Below are positions 37,150 to 47,808 of a DNA stretch of 64,000 bases, one piece after another. Under the pieces are notes generated by a model. It saw only the letters and a program-made list of their open reading frames with translations, did no database searches and was not told where the DNA came from. Both the position numbers and the translations under genes were made by a program. Numbering within the stretch: position 1 is the first letter of the stretch; the number at the start of each line of letters is the position of its first letter. The stretch covers positions 1 through 64,000 of the forward strand of contig NZ_JAEPOL010000002.1 in assembly GCF_017642925.1 (NCBI RefSeq), in the 5' to 3' direction. This DNA comes from Maricaulis sp. Lineage in GTDB: Bacteria; Pseudomonadota; Alphaproteobacteria; Caulobacterales; Maricaulaceae.

Positions 37150-38883
37150 ATGACACAGAGTTCGAAAAAAACGTCAGACGCGATCACAAAGGGGCCGGCC
37201 CGCGCCGCCGCTCGCGCCATGCTGCGCGCGACCGGCATGCAGGACGCCGACTTCGACAAGCCGATGATCGGCGTCGTGAACACCTGGACCACGGTGACGC
37301 CGTGCAACATGCACCTGGCGGACCTGGCCGTTCCGGTGCGCGAGGCCGTGAGCGAAGCCGGCGGCTTCCCCGTCGACTTCAACACGGTCGTCGTCTCCGA
37401 CGGCATCTCCATGGGCTCGGAAGGCATGCGCGCCTCGCTGATCTCGCGCGAGACCATCGCCGACTCGATCGAGCTGGCGGTGCGCGGGCATTGCCTGGAC
37501 GGTGTGGTGATCCTGGTCGGCTGCGACAAGACGATCCCGGCCGCCGCGATGGCGCTGGCGCGCATGGATGTGCCCGGCTGCATCCTCTATGGCGGCACGA
37601 TCATGCCGGGCCGGCTGGGCGAGAAGGACCTGTCCGTCCAGGACGTGTTCGAGGCGATCGGTGCACACGCCGCCGGCACGCTGGACGATGAGGGCCTGAA
37701 GTCCGTCGAGAAAGCCGCCTGCCCGGGCGCCGGCGCCTGCGGCGGCCAGTTCACGGCCAACACGATGGCGACCATCCTGTCGGTGATGGGCCTGTCCCCC
37801 ATGGGCGTCAACGACATCCCGGCGCCGCACCCAGACAAGCCCGCCGCCGCCGCGCGCTGCGGCAAGCTGGCGGTTGAACTGGCCAAATCCGGCACGCGGC
37901 CGCGCCAGTTCGTCAGCCAGGCTTCGCTGCGCAATGCCGCCATCGCGGCGTCCGCCAGCGGCGGCTCGACCAATGCCATCCTGCACCTGGCTGCCATTGC
38001 GGCCGAGGCGGGCGAGCCCTTCTCGATCGATATCTTTGACGAGGTCTCCGGCATCGCGCCGGTGATCACCGACCTGAAACCGGGCGGCCGCTTTTTGGCC
38101 CACCACATGTTCCTGGCCGGCGGCACACGCCTGTTCGCCCAGCGCCTGGTCGAGGCCGGTCTGCTGGCCGACACCCCCACCGTCACCGGCCGCAGCCTGC
38201 ACACGGAAGCCGCCGAAGCGGTCGAGTCGAAAAACCAGCGCGTCATCAAGACCGTCGCGGATCCGGTGAAGCCCGATGGCGGTTTCCGCATCCTCTACGG
38301 CGATCTGGCTCCGGAAGGCGCCGTGCTGAAAACCTCCGGCCATTCGCGCACCGCCATGGAAGGCCCCGCCCGCGTGTTCGAGAGCGAGGAAGCCGCCTTC
38401 GCCGAGATCGAGAACAACCGGGTGAAGGCCGGCGACATCATCATCATCCGCAATGAAGGCCCCAAGGGCGGGCCCGGCATGCGTGAAATGCTGGGCGTCA
38501 CCGCCGCTCTGGTCGGACAGGGCCTGTCCGAGGACGTCGCCCTGATCACCGATGGCCGTTTCTCCGGCGCCTCCAAGGGTTTCGTGATCGGCCATGTCAG
38601 CCCCGAAGCCGCTGCCGGCGGCCCGATCGGCCTGATCGAGAATGGCGACATCGTGCGCATCGATGTCGGCGCCCGCCGGATCGATGTCGACGCCGATCTG
38701 GCGGCCCGCCGCAAGGACTGGGTCCGGCCCGAGCCGAAATCCGTCGGCGGCGTGTTCGCCAAGTATGCTGCGCTGGTCTCCTCGGCCTCGCGCGGCGCCG
38801 TCACCATTCCGGCCGGAACCGACACTCCGGCCGCCCCGAAATCCACCGACAACGCGACATCCAAGCAGGAGATCACCGCATGA
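37150..38883 (+). CDS. ilvD: dihydroxy-acid dehydratase
   Basis: A 577-residue Fe-S dehydratase that forms the 2-keto acids of valine and isoleucine. Cluster-binding cysteines appear in [13 protein letters not shown] and [19 protein letters not shown], and one more Cys sits near PCNMHL. The typical C-terminal [11 protein letters not shown] region is also present. ATG at 37150 is used; earlier in-frame codons fall inside the terminator stem. It is the first structural gene of the operon. Its last codons overlap the ilvC start (ATGA). Confidence 0.97.
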   Translation: MTQSSKKTSDAITKGPARAAARAMLRATGMQDADFDKPMIGVVNTWTTVTPCNMHLADLAVPVREAVSEAGGFPVDFNTVVVSDGISMGSEGMRASLISRETIADSIELAVRGHCLDGVVILVGCDKTIPAAAMALARMDVPGCILYGGTIMPGRLGEKDLSVQDVFEAIGAHAAGTLDDEGLKSVEKAACPGAGACGGQFTANTMATILSVMGLSPMGVNDIPAPHPDKPAAAARCGKLAVELAKSGTRPRQFVSQASLRNAAIAASASGGSTNAILHLAAIAAEAGEPFSIDIFDEVSGIAPVITDLKPGGRFLAHHMFLAGGTRLFAQRLVEAGLLADTPTVTGRSLHTEAAEAVESKNQRVIKTVADPVKPDGGFRILYGDLAPEGAVLKTSGHSRTAMEGPARVFESEEAAFAEIENNRVKAGDIIIIRNEGPKGGPGMREMLGVTAALVGQGLSEDVALITDGRFSGASKGFVIGHVSPEAAAGGPIGLIENGDIVRIDVGARRIDVDADLAARRKDWVRPEPKSVGGVFAKYAALVSSASRGAVTIPAGTDTPAAPKSTDNATSKQEITA

Positions 38884-39908
38884 CCGCGTCCGCTTCCAAA
38901 TCGACTTCCCGGCGCGCCGCCTTCGAAGTCGACACCACCGAGTTCAAGTCCAGGCCGATCGCGGTCATCGGCTATGGCAGCCAGGGGCGCGCTCACGCCA
39001 TGAACCTGAAGGATTCCGGCTGCGACGTGATCGTCGGCGTGCGTCCCGGCGGGGCCGGCGAGAAGAAAGCCAAGGCTGACGGGCTGAAGACGGCAACGCC
39101 GGAAGAGGCCACCAAGGCCGCCCATGTCATCGCCATCCTGACGCCCGACATGACGCACGAAGCCGTCTACCGCGAGATGGTCGCGCCGAACCTGGACAAG
39201 GGCGATGCCGTCCTGTTCGCCCACGGTTTCTCGGTGCATTTCGGCCGGGTTCATCCAGATCCGGATACCGACATCATCCTGGTCGCCCCCAAAGGCCCGG
39301 GCGATCTGGTCCGCCGCGAGTTCGAAATCGGCCGCGGCGTGCCGTGCCTGTTCGCGGTCAACCAGGACGCCACCGGCAAGGCCCGCAACCGCGCCCTGAG
39401 CTATACGGCCTGTATCGGCGGTGCGACGGCCGGCGTGATCGAGACGACTTTCGCCGAAGAGACCGAGACCGACCTGTTCGGCGAGCAGGCCGTCCTGTGC
39501 GGCGGCACGACCGAGCTGGTGATGGCCGGCTACGAGACGCTGGTCGAGGCCGGCTACCAGCCGGAAGTCGCCTATTTCGAATGCCTGCACGAGCTGAAGC
39601 TGATCGTCGACCTGCTCTACGAGGGCGGCATGGCGAAGATGCACGAATTCATCTCGGAGACCGCCATCTATGGCGATCTGCGCTCGGGCCCGCGCGTCAT
39701 CAATGACGAGACCAAGGCCCGCATGCGCGAGGTTCTCAAGGACATCCAGGACGGCACGTTTGCCCGCGACTGGATCACCGAGAACCAGGCCGGGAAGCCG
39801 CAATACCAGGCCTTGCTGCGCAAGGATCTGGAACACCCGATCGAGAAAACCGGTGCCGAACTGCGCGCCGACATGCCGTGGCTGCAGCCCGGCGCCAATA
39901 CGCACTGA
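38880..39908 (+). CDS. ilvC: ketol-acid reductoisomerase, class I
   Basis: A 342-residue NADPH-dependent enzyme that isomerises and reduces acetolactate or acetohydroxybutyrate. The nucleotide loop is [19 protein letters not shown]. The catalytic region is [28 protein letters not shown], with the Mg-binding acids in [14 protein letters not shown] and [13 protein letters not shown]. Short (class I) length fits. It overlaps ilvD by four bases and precedes ilvG by 21 bases. Confidence 0.97.
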   Translation: MTASASKSTSRRAAFEVDTTEFKSRPIAVIGYGSQGRAHAMNLKDSGCDVIVGVRPGGAGEKKAKADGLKTATPEEATKAAHVIAILTPDMTHEAVYREMVAPNLDKGDAVLFAHGFSVHFGRVHPDPDTDIILVAPKGPGDLVRREFEIGRGVPCLFAVNQDATGKARNRALSYTACIGGATAGVIETTFAEETETDLFGEQAVLCGGTTELVMAGYETLVEAGYQPEVAYFECLHELKLIVDLLYEGGMAKMHEFISETAIYGDLRSGPRVINDETKARMREVLKDIQDGTFARDWITENQAGKPQYQALLRKDLEHPIEKTGAELRADMPWLQPGANTH

Positions 39909-39929
39909 CGACAGGAAAGCTCCAGTATC

Positions 39930-41648
39930 ATGACCGCCCTGCCCGCCAATGACAGCCTGACCGAAGCGAAGACCGCTCCGGCGCCCAAGACAGCCAAGCA
40001 GACCGGCGCGCACGCCGTCGTACGCACGCTGGAAGCCCTGGGTGTCGAGCGCGTATTCGGCTATCCGGGCGGGGCGATCATGCCGGTCTACGACGCCCTG
40101 ACCGGCTCGAGCCTGCAGCACATCCTGGTCCGCCATGAACAGGCAGCCGCCTTCGCGGCCGACGCCCAGGCGCGCATCACCGGCAAGGCCGGTGTGTGCC
40201 TGGCCACGTCCGGCCCCGGTGCGACGAACCTGCTGACCGGCATTGCCAATGCCTACATGGACAGCGTCCCCATGATCATCCTGACGGGCCAGGTCCCGTC
40301 GGGCCTGATGGGGACGGACGCCTTCCAGGAAGTCGATGTGTTCGGCATGTCCATGCCGGTCGTGAAACACTCGATCATCATCCGCGATCCCATGCGGATT
40401 CCGGAGATGATCGCCGAAGCCTTCGAGATCGCGGAAGGCGGGCGCCCCGGCCCCGTCCTGATCGATCTGCCGAAGGATGTCCTACAAGCCGAGGCGTACC
40501 CCACCTTACCCCCAGAGCCTCGGCCTGCAGCAGGGCCGTCCCGTGCCAGTGACGCCGATGTGGCTGCGGCGACGGCCCTGCTGACTCAATCAAAACGCCC
40601 CGTTCTCTATATCGGCGGCGGCGTCGCCCTGGGCCGCGCCGTCGACGCGGTCCGGGACTTCATGGGCCGTACCGGCATTCCCGCCGTGGCGACCCTGAAA
40701 GGCCTGGGCTGCCCGCACCCCGATGCCGAGAATTTCCTGGGCATGCTGGGCATGCATGGCGGGCGCGCGGCCAATGTTGCCGTGGACGAGTGCGACCTGC
40801 TGGTGTGCTGCGGTGCGCGGTTCGACGACCGCGCGACCGGCCGGCTGGACAGTTTCGCCAAGGGTGCCCGCATCATCCACATGGATGCCGACATTGCCGA
40901 GATCGGCAAGCTGCGCGCGGCCGATGCGGCAATCGCCGGCGATATTGCCGATGCACTGGCGCGCATGGATCCGGGCTATCTGGATATCGACCCCTGGCGC
41001 GAAACCTGCCGCGAACGCAAGGCACGCCATGCCTTCCGCTATGACGCGCCGGGCAATGGCGTGTTTGCACCGGCCATGCTGAAGGAATTGTCCGAAGCGG
41101 CCGGCGACGACTTCATCGCCGCCTGCGATGTCGGCCAGCATCAGATGTGGGTGGCCCAGCATTGCCGTTTTGCGCGTCCGGAATCGCATCTGACATCGGC
41201 CGGTCTGGGCGCGATGGGATACGGTCTGCCCGCCGGCATCGGTGCCGCGATGGAACGTCCCGACGCCAAGGTCGTCACGATCTCGGGTGACGGCTCGATC
41301 ATGATGAATATCCAGGAGCTGGCGACCGCGCGGCGCTACAGCGTGCCGATCCGGATCCTCTTGCTGGACAACGCCTCTCTGGGCCTGGTGCGCCAGTGGC
41401 AGGAATACTTCTTCGACCAGAATTTTTCCGAGATCGATCTCTACGACAATCCGGACTTTGCCGAGGTGGCGCACGCCTTCGGCATCGAAGCCTTCACGGT
41501 TCACAGCCGGGACGAGGTTCCCGGCGCAATCGACCGTTTGCTGAACGCGCGCGGCCCGATCCTGGCCCATGTGCTGATCGACCCGCGCGAGAATGTCTGG
41601 CCGCTGGTGCCGCCAGGCGCATCCAATGCCGACATGATGGAGGACTGA
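39930..41648 (+). CDS. ilvG: acetolactate synthase II large subunit
   Basis: A 572-residue ThDP enzyme committing pyruvate (or 2-ketobutyrate) to branched-chain synthesis. The Glu of the N-terminal domain is in LVRHEQAAAFAADAQAR. The ThDP motif is ISGDGSIMMNIQEL through the NASLGLVRQWQ region. The C-terminal stretch ENVWPLVPPGASNADMM strongly resembles the enterobacterial IlvG isozyme. Pairing with a very short IlvM-like subunit supports isozyme II. This is an unusual type for an alphaproteobacterium, where IlvB/IlvH is the rule, and suggests transfer. Confidence 0.93.
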   Translation: MTALPANDSLTEAKTAPAPKTAKQTGAHAVVRTLEALGVERVFGYPGGAIMPVYDALTGSSLQHILVRHEQAAAFAADAQARITGKAGVCLATSGPGATNLLTGIANAYMDSVPMIILTGQVPSGLMGTDAFQEVDVFGMSMPVVKHSIIIRDPMRIPEMIAEAFEIAEGGRPGPVLIDLPKDVLQAEAYPTLPPEPRPAAGPSRASDADVAAATALLTQSKRPVLYIGGGVALGRAVDAVRDFMGRTGIPAVATLKGLGCPHPDAENFLGMLGMHGGRAANVAVDECDLLVCCGARFDDRATGRLDSFAKGARIIHMDADIAEIGKLRAADAAIAGDIADALARMDPGYLDIDPWRETCRERKARHAFRYDAPGNGVFAPAMLKELSEAAGDDFIAACDVGQHQMWVAQHCRFARPESHLTSAGLGAMGYGLPAGIGAAMERPDAKVVTISGDGSIMMNIQELATARRYSVPIRILLLDNASLGLVRQWQEYFFDQNFSEIDLYDNPDFAEVAHAFGIEAFTVHSRDEVPGAIDRLLNARGPILAHVLIDPRENVWPLVPPGASNADMMED

Positions 41649-41650
41649 TC

Positions 41651-41950
41651 ATGCTCAACACGCTCATCATCGAACTTGCCGAAGCCGAAGGCGCCCTGAT
41701 GCGCCTCATCGGACTTGTCGAGCGCCGTGGCTACATGATCGGCACGCTGGACAAGAGCGAAGCGCGTGAAGGCCAGTCCACCATCACCCTGCAGGTGACA
41801 CCGCGCGATGCGGCGCGCCAGCTAGATGTGCTGATCCGCCAGATCGGACGCCTGATGGATGTACGCGCCGTCTTCACCCCGGAAATCGCGGCCGCCGAAG
41901 CGGCTCACGCCTCATATCACTGGAGACAGGCATGTCCGCCCCGAAACTGA
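41651..41950 (+). CDS. ilvM: acetolactate synthase II small subunit, IlvM-like
   Basis: A 99-residue regulatory subunit made of one ACT domain: LIIELAEAEGALMRLIGLVERRGYMIGTLDKSEAREGQSTITLQV. IlvH/IlvN proteins of this phylum are about 160 residues and have a second domain. Here only the ACT part exists, as in enterobacterial IlvM, and the length is not caused by a frameshift. It starts two bases after ilvG and overlaps leuA by 19 bases. It should stabilise and possibly tune IlvG. Confidence 0.88.
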   Translation: MLNTLIIELAEAEGALMRLIGLVERRGYMIGTLDKSEAREGQSTITLQVTPRDAARQLDVLIRQIGRLMDVRAVFTPEIAAAEAAHASYHWRQACPPRN

Positions 41951-43521
41951 GCCCCGTACCCAGCAGCCAGCCGGAACGGCTGCACATTTTCGACACGACG
42001 CTGCGCGACGGCGAACAGGCCCCCGGCTTCTCCATGACCGCGCCGGAAAAGCTGGAGATGGCGCATCTCCTGGCCAATCTGCGGGTCGATACGATGGAGG
42101 CCGGCTTTGCCGCCGCGTCGCCGGGCGATGCTGAAGCCATCCGGCTGATCGCGCAGGAAGTCCGGGGGCCGACGATCTGCTCGCTGGCCCGCGCGACGGA
42201 AAAGGATATCGACGCCGCGGCCTATGCGCTGGAGCCGGCACAGCGCAGCCGCCTGCACGTCTTCATCGCCACAAGCCCGATCCACCGTGAAGCCAAGCTG
42301 CGCCTGTCGCGCCGCGAGGTGATCCAGACCATCGAGCGTTGCCTGAAGCACGCGGCTGGCCGGTTCGACGAGATCGAGTTCTCGGCCGAGGACGCCCTGC
42401 GTACGGAACCGGAATTCCTGGTCGAGGCCCTGAGCTGTGCCGCCCAGAACGGCGCCGACGTGCTGAACGTGCCCGACACGGTCGGGTATTCCGAACCGGA
42501 CGAAATCTATCGCGTCTTTGCCGACCTGGTGGCCAAGGTGGAGCGGCCGGACCCTGTGATCTTCTCGGCCCACTGCCACAACGATCTGGGGCTCGCCGTC
42601 GCCAACTCGCTGGCCGCGGTGAAAGCCGGTGCGCGCCAGGTCGAGTGCGCCATCAACGGCATCGGCGAGCGGGCCGGCAATTGCTCGCTGGAAGAGATTG
42701 TCATGGCGCTGCAGGTGCGGGCCGACATCTTCCCCGCCGTCAGCCATGCCGACGCGACCCAGATCTGGGCCGCCAGCCAGCGCCTGTCCCGCATGACCGG
42801 GACCGCCGTCGCACCGAACAAGGCGATCGTCGGCAAGAATGCCTTCGCCCACGAGGCCGGCATCCACCAGCACGGCATGATTGCCGACCGGCGCACCTAT
42901 GAGATCATGACCCCGGAGAGCGTCGGCGTTCCCGGTTCCTCGCTGGTACTGGGCAAGCATTCGGGCAAGCACGCCCTGTCGCAGCGCCTGGCCAAGCTGG
43001 GCTATCAGCCCGATCCGGACCGGCTGAACGACATCTTCGCCCAGTTCAAGGCTGCGGCCGACCTGCATGGCGAGATCAATGATGCCGATCTGGTCGCGAT
43101 GATGGAGGGGTATTCGGCCTCCGGTTCGCAATGGACGGTTCTGCGGACCGAGCTGCGCACCACGGCCGGCCGCAAGCCGAAACAGTTTGCCCGTATAGAG
43201 CTGGAACACCCCGTACGCGGCCGCATCTCCGACATTGCCTCGGGCGACGGACCCGTTGCGGCGGCCTTTGCGGCCGTCCAGCGGATCACCGGCACCGATG
43301 TCGACATCATCAGCCTGGAAACCCGCATGCGGGCCAATGGCACAGGCCGCGAATTCGTGGCCGATATCGAGGTCGAGATCGACGGCCGCCGCTTTTCCGG
43401 CCGGGCCCGCGGACCCGACATTGTAACCGCGGCCATCGACGCCCTTCTGTTCACCCTCGATCGCGGCGAAGCCTACGACCGGGCCGAGGCCAACCAACCC
43501 ACCCCGGCACACGCCGTCTGA
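41932..43521 (+). CDS. leuA: 2-isopropylmalate synthase
   Basis: A 529-residue Claisen condensation enzyme of leucine synthesis, using 2-ketoisovalerate and acetyl-CoA. The DRE-TIM motif is FDTTLRDGEQAPGFSM near residue 20. Metal-binding HCHNDLGLAVANS is near 220, and the signature INGIGERAGNCSLEE follows. The C-terminal LeuA allosteric domain (about residues 390-510) allows leucine feedback. The start lies inside ilvM, and the ribosome site is provided by CTGGAGACAGGC. Confidence 0.96.
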   Translation: MSAPKLSPVPSSQPERLHIFDTTLRDGEQAPGFSMTAPEKLEMAHLLANLRVDTMEAGFAAASPGDAEAIRLIAQEVRGPTICSLARATEKDIDAAAYALEPAQRSRLHVFIATSPIHREAKLRLSRREVIQTIERCLKHAAGRFDEIEFSAEDALRTEPEFLVEALSCAAQNGADVLNVPDTVGYSEPDEIYRVFADLVAKVERPDPVIFSAHCHNDLGLAVANSLAAVKAGARQVECAINGIGERAGNCSLEEIVMALQVRADIFPAVSHADATQIWAASQRLSRMTGTAVAPNKAIVGKNAFAHEAGIHQHGMIADRRTYEIMTPESVGVPGSSLVLGKHSGKHALSQRLAKLGYQPDPDRLNDIFAQFKAAADLHGEINDADLVAMMEGYSASGSQWTVLRTELRTTAGRKPKQFARIELEHPVRGRISDIASGDGPVAAAFAAVQRITGTDVDIISLETRMRANGTGREFVADIEVEIDGRRFSGRARGPDIVTAAIDALLFTLDRGEAYDRAEANQPTPAHAV

Positions 43522-43537
43522 TCAGGATATCAAGACC

Positions 43538-44494
43538 ATGGCTATTTCCGAAACCGACTTCATCTGGCGCAATGGCGAACTCATCGACTGGCACGAAGCC
43601 CAGACCCATGTGCTGAGCCACGCCCTGCATTACGGCACCTCGGTGTTCGAGGGCATCCGCTGTTACGACACGCCGTCCGGCCCGGTGATCTTCCGGCTCA
43701 CCGACCACATCCGGCGCCTGTTCGATTCCGCGCGCGTCTATCACATGCCGATCCCTTTCACCCAGGAGGAGATCGAAGCGGCCTGCCGCATGGCGGTTCG
43801 CGCCAATCATCTCAAGAACGCCTACATCCGGCCCATTGCCTATTTCGGCTATGGCGGGATCGGCGTCCTGCCGGGCAAGGACACCCGTATCGATGTCTGC
43901 ATCGCCGCCTTCCCCTGGGGCGCCTATCTGGGCGAGGACGCGCTATCCAAGGGCGTGAATTGCTGCATCTCCAGCTGGAACCGCGCTGCGCCCAACACCA
44001 TCCCGACCGGCGCCAAGGCCGGCGGCAATTACCTGTCCTCGGTGCTGATCAGCCATGAGGCCCATTCGCGCGGCTTCGACGAAGGCATCGGCCTGGACGT
44101 CAACGGTCTGGTGTCCGAAGGCGCCGGCGAGAATATCTTCGTCGTCTCCGACGGCATCATCCGCACGCCGCCGACCTCGGCCTCCATCCTGTCCGGCCTG
44201 ACCCGCGACAGCGTGATCAAGCTGGCCGAGGCGGAAGGCTATGACGTGCGCGAGCAGACCCTGTCGCGCGAAAGCCTCTATGTCGCCGACGAGATCTTCT
44301 TCACCGGCACCGCCGCCGAGATCACGCCGGTGCGTTCGGTCGACGGCCATATCGTGCGCTGCGGCGGGCGCGGCCCGGTTGCCGAGAAGATGCAGGAGCG
44401 CTTCTTCGGCCTGTTCACCGGCGAGACCCCGGATCATCACGGCTGGCTGCAGCCGGTGCAGGACAATCAGATGGAGGTCCAGCATGTCGCCTGA
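43538..44494 (+). CDS. ilvE: branched-chain amino acid aminotransferase
   Basis: A 318-residue fold-type IV PLP enzyme that makes Leu, Val and Ile in the last step. Features are the N-terminal [16 protein letters not shown], the PLP lysine in [14 protein letters not shown] (about residue 161) and the C-terminal [16 protein letters not shown]. It lies 16 bases past leuA and overlaps leuC by 11 bases. Its position between leu genes means the whole leucine route is encoded here, from pyruvate to amino acid. Confidence 0.96.
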   Translation: MAISETDFIWRNGELIDWHEAQTHVLSHALHYGTSVFEGIRCYDTPSGPVIFRLTDHIRRLFDSARVYHMPIPFTQEEIEAACRMAVRANHLKNAYIRPIAYFGYGGIGVLPGKDTRIDVCIAAFPWGAYLGEDALSKGVNCCISSWNRAAPNTIPTGAKAGGNYLSSVLISHEAHSRGFDEGIGLDVNGLVSEGAGENIFVVSDGIIRTPPTSASILSGLTRDSVIKLAEAEGYDVREQTLSRESLYVADEIFFTGTAAEITPVRSVDGHIVRCGGRGPVAEKMQERFFGLFTGETPDHHGWLQPVQDNQMEVQHVA

Positions 44495-45914
44495 TAGCGG
44501 GCGTCCGCGATCCCTGTTCGAGAAGGTCTGGGACGCCCACCTGGTCAAGGCGGAGACGGCCGATACGCCGGCCATGCTCTATGTCGATCTGCACCTGGTG
44601 CACGAGGTCACCTCGCCCCAGGCCTTTTCGGTACTGGCCGAGCGCGGCCTCAAAGTGCGCCGGCCCGACCGCACCCTAGCGACGATCGACCACGCAACGC
44701 CGACGCTGGATTTCGCGCCGGGCGAGGCCCCGCCCTATGCCACCGACGCGGCCCGCAAACAGGTCGAGACCCTGCAGGCGAATGCGTCGGCGCACGGGAT
44801 TACCCTGCATGGCTGGGACAGTGAGCATCGCGGTGTGGTGCATGTGATCGGGCCGGAACTGGGGGCGACCCAGCCGGGCATGACGATTGTCTGCGGCGAC
44901 AGTCATACTGCGACGCATGGCGCTTTCGGGGCGCTGGCCTTCGGGATCGGCACGACGGAAGTCGGCCATGTGCTGGCGACGCAATGCCTGTTGCAGCGCA
45001 AGCCGAAATCCATGCGGATCACACTGGACGGCCCTACTGCGCCAGGCGTTTCGGCCAAGGATATCATCCTCGCGGTGATCGCCGAGATCGGTGTGGATGG
45101 CGGTACGGGATGCGTGATCGAATATGCCGGCGAGGCGATCGAGGCGCTCGACATGGAGGGCCGGATGACGGTCTGCAACATGTCGATCGAGGCGGGCGCG
45201 CGCGCGGGGATGATTGCCGCCGACGAGACCACATTTGCGTGGCTTAAGGGTCGCGAACATGTGCCGTCAGACCCCCATAAGTGGGACATGGCGGTGACAC
45301 ACTGGTCACATTTCCGCTCCGATCCGGGCGCGCGCTTCGATCATGAGGTCGTGATCGATGCCACCCGGATCCGGCCGATGGTCACCTGGGGCACGGCACC
45401 GGATACCGGCATCGCCGTCGACGCGCCGGTTCCGGCCGCGCGGTCGGCCTCCCATGCCCGCGCGCTGGGCTATATGCAGTTCGAGGCGGGCAAGCCGGTT
45501 TCCGGCGCGAAGGTCGACCAGGTCTTCATCGGCTCGTGCACCAATTCCCGCATCACAGACCTGCGCGCCGCCGCCGCGATCATGAGCGGACGCCGGGTGG
45601 CGCCAGGCGTGCGCGCCCTCGTGGTGCCCGGCTCGGTCGCCGTGCGCAAACAGGCCGAGGCGGAGGGGCTGGACCGGATCTTCATCGAGGCCGGCGCGGA
45701 ATGGCGCCAGCCGGGCTGTTCCATGTGCATCGCCATGAATGGCGACAAGGGCGAGCCGGGCCAGCTGATCGTCTCCACCTCGAACCGCAATTTCGAGGGC
45801 CGCCAGGGTCCCGGCGCGCGCACCGTGCTGGCCAGCCCGGCCACGGCGGCCGCGGCCGCGATCGCCGGTCATGTCATCGACCCGGCCACGCTGATGGAGC
45901 CCGCCCATGCCTGA
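44484..45914 (+). CDS. leuC: 3-isopropylmalate dehydratase large subunit
   Basis: A 476-residue aconitase-superfamily subunit with a 4Fe-4S cluster. Cluster cysteines are in [14 protein letters not shown] and GCSMCIAMN (two). The N-terminal motif [10 protein letters not shown] and [28 protein letters not shown] are characteristic. ATG at 44484 is within the ilvE end, with GGAGG six bases upstream. It pairs with LeuD, whose gene overlaps the 3' end by eight bases. Confidence 0.97.
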   Translation: MSPDSGRPRSLFEKVWDAHLVKAETADTPAMLYVDLHLVHEVTSPQAFSVLAERGLKVRRPDRTLATIDHATPTLDFAPGEAPPYATDAARKQVETLQANASAHGITLHGWDSEHRGVVHVIGPELGATQPGMTIVCGDSHTATHGAFGALAFGIGTTEVGHVLATQCLLQRKPKSMRITLDGPTAPGVSAKDIILAVIAEIGVDGGTGCVIEYAGEAIEALDMEGRMTVCNMSIEAGARAGMIAADETTFAWLKGREHVPSDPHKWDMAVTHWSHFRSDPGARFDHEVVIDATRIRPMVTWGTAPDTGIAVDAPVPAARSASHARALGYMQFEAGKPVSGAKVDQVFIGSCTNSRITDLRAAAAIMSGRRVAPGVRALVVPGSVAVRKQAEAEGLDRIFIEAGAEWRQPGCSMCIAMNGDKGEPGQLIVSTSNRNFEGRQGPGARTVLASPATAAAAAIAGHVIDPATLMEPAHA

Positions 45915-46485
45915 ACGCTTCACCACGCTGACCAGCCGCACCTTCGTGATCGACCAGGAAGACATCGACACCGACCAGATCATTCCCGCGCGCTTCCTCA
46001 CCACGACCTCGCGCGACGGGCTGGGCGACAAGGCCTTCCACGACTGGCGCTATGACAGTGAGGGCAAGCCGCTGGAGACCGTCGCCCTCAACGCGCTGGA
46101 CACGGAAACCCACCGCATCCTCGTGGCGGGGCGCAATTTCGGCTGCGGCTCCTCGCGCGAGCATGCGCCCTGGGCGCTGCACGATTTCGGCTTCCGCGCC
46201 GTCATCTCCTCGGAGATCGCCGACATCTTCCGCTCCAATGCGGCCAAGAACGGCCTCCTGCCGATCCTCGCCCCGAAAGAGGCGCATGACTGGCTGCTGG
46301 CCCATCCCGATGTCGAGATCACCGTCGACCTTGCCGCCCAGCGCGTCGAGATGGGCAACGGGCCCGGTTTCGGCTTCACCATCGAACCCTTCGCCCGGCA
46401 CTGTCTGATGGAAGGCACCGACCCGCTCGGCTTCCTCACCGCCAATGAAGACGCCATCACCGCTTACGAGACACAGACCGCATGA
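45907..46485 (+). CDS. leuD: 3-isopropylmalate dehydratase small subunit
   Basis: A 192-residue swivelling-domain subunit. The motif [13 protein letters not shown] near residue 20 and [17 protein letters not shown] (about residue 77) match LeuD. It joins LeuC to isomerise 2-isopropylmalate into 3-isopropylmalate. Start and stop overlap leuC and leuB (the latter by ATGA), so synthesis of the three is coupled. Confidence 0.97.
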   Translation: MPERFTTLTSRTFVIDQEDIDTDQIIPARFLTTTSRDGLGDKAFHDWRYDSEGKPLETVALNALDTETHRILVAGRNFGCGSSREHAPWALHDFGFRAVISSEIADIFRSNAAKNGLLPILAPKEAHDWLLAHPDVEITVDLAAQRVEMGNGPGFGFTIEPFARHCLMEGTDPLGFLTANEDAITAYETQTA

Positions 46486-47540
46486 CCTATCGCATCGTCC
46501 TTCTGCCCGGCGACGGGATCGGCCCGGAAATCACCCGCGTCGCCCGTGCCGTCATCGAACGGGCTGCCGCCCTGTCCGGCTTTTCGGTCCAGTTCGAGGA
46601 GCACGCATTCGGCGGCGCCTCGATCGACCGCTATGGCGAACCCCTGACCGACGAGACCCTGGCCGCCTGCCAGGCCGCCGACGCGGTTTTCCTGGGCGCA
46701 GTGGGCGGACCCAAATGGGACCAGGCCCCTTCGCGCCCCGAAGCCGGCCTTCTGGCCCTGCGCAAGGCGCTCGGCGTCTATGCCAATCTGAGACCTGCCA
46801 GCGTGCACCCCGCGCTGGCGGACAAGTCCCCGCTGCGAGCCGACCTCGTAGCGGGGACGGACCTCCTCATCGTGCGCGAGCTGACCGGCGGCATCTATTT
46901 CGGCCGGCGCGAGCGTACGGACAGCCAGGCCTCCGACACCTGCACCTACAGCCGCGCGGAGATCGCCCGCGTCGCCCGCGTCGCCTTCGAACAGGCCCGC
47001 CTGCGCCGCGGCCGTCTCACCTCGGTCGACAAGGCCAATGTGCTGGAAACCAGCCGCCTGTGGCGCGAGACCGTCTCGGAGATGGGCGCGCGCGACTATC
47101 CCGATATCGCGCTCGACCACATGTATGTCGACGCCGCGGCGATGCACCTCCTGCGCGCGCCGGCCAGTTTCGACGTCATCGTCACCGAGAACATGTTCGG
47201 CGACATCCTGTCCGACGAGGCCTCCATGCTGCCCGGCTCGATCGGCCTTCTGGGCTCCGCCTCGCTGGGCGAGGCCCGTCCCGGCATTTTCGAACCCATC
47301 CACGGCTCGGCCCCCGACATTGCCGGCCAGGACAAGGCCAACCCGTTCGGCGCCATCGAAGCCGCCGCCCAGCTCCTGGAATCCCTCAACGAACCCGCCG
47401 CCGCCACCCGCATCCGCAAGGCAATCAACGCCATGCACGAGGCCGGCGAATGGACCGGCGATCTCGGCGGGGATCTGACGTGTTCGGGCGCCGGGGTGAA
47501 GCTGGTGGAGCGGCTGGAGGCGGAGGCTGTGGCGGCTTAG
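46482..47540 (+). CDS. leuB: 3-isopropylmalate dehydrogenase
   Basis: A 352-residue NAD-dependent decarboxylating dehydrogenase. LLPGDGIGPEI opens it. GGIYFGRRE and the metal-binding NMFGDILSDEASM region precede the NAD-binding IFEPIHGSAPDIAGQDKANP. The C-terminus SGAGVKLVERLEAEAVAA is reproduced in decayed form at 48196-48315, 650 bases downstream. It is the last gene of the attenuated nine-gene operon. No hairpin with a U-tract directly follows its stop. Confidence 0.97.
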   Translation: MTYRIVLLPGDGIGPEITRVARAVIERAAALSGFSVQFEEHAFGGASIDRYGEPLTDETLAACQAADAVFLGAVGGPKWDQAPSRPEAGLLALRKALGVYANLRPASVHPALADKSPLRADLVAGTDLLIVRELTGGIYFGRRERTDSQASDTCTYSRAEIARVARVAFEQARLRRGRLTSVDKANVLETSRLWRETVSEMGARDYPDIALDHMYVDAAAMHLLRAPASFDVIVTENMFGDILSDEASMLPGSIGLLGSASLGEARPGIFEPIHGSAPDIAGQDKANPFGAIEAAAQLLESLNEPAAATRIRKAINAMHEAGEWTGDLGGDLTCSGAGVKLVERLEAEAVAA

Positions 47541-47550
47541 GGCTTACTCG

Positions 47551-47700
47551 CCCCCATCGCCTCCCCCGGCTCAAGGCCGGGGTCGGCACTTCCCCCGCTA
47601 CGCAGGGGAAGCCTTGATCAGGGCTCGCCCCGCTTGCGGGGGAGCTGTCCGCGAAGCGGACTGAGGGGGCGGCGCGGAAGCGCCGCGCAGCGCGTCAGCG
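47551..47700. repeat. composite palindromic intergenic element
   Basis: A run of perfect hairpins: CCCCGGC/GCCGGGG (47564-47570 with 47576-47582), CTTCCCC/GGGGAAG (47589-47595 with 47605-47611), CCCCGC/GCGGGG (47628-47633 with 47636-47641), GTCCGC/GCGGAC (47647-47652 with 47656-47661) and GGCGC/GCGCC (47671-47675 with 47680-47684). It is the same kind of mosaic as at 11-182. It lies directly behind leuB, at the left edge of the accessory segment. Confidence 0.65.
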
Positions 47701-47808
47701 CGCAGGTTTGCTCTGACAGCTCAGCCCGGACAGATCCTCACCGCAGCAGTGGCCGGATCGCGTCCTCGCGGTGTAAGCCTTCCCGCCTGGCCAGGACGGA
47801 GAGGTCTC

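Noticed and set aside
45536-47617. frames overlapping leuC, leuD and leuB in other phases
   Set aside because: The leu genes account for the coding signal, and the alternatives are rich in Arg/Pro/Ala without motifs.
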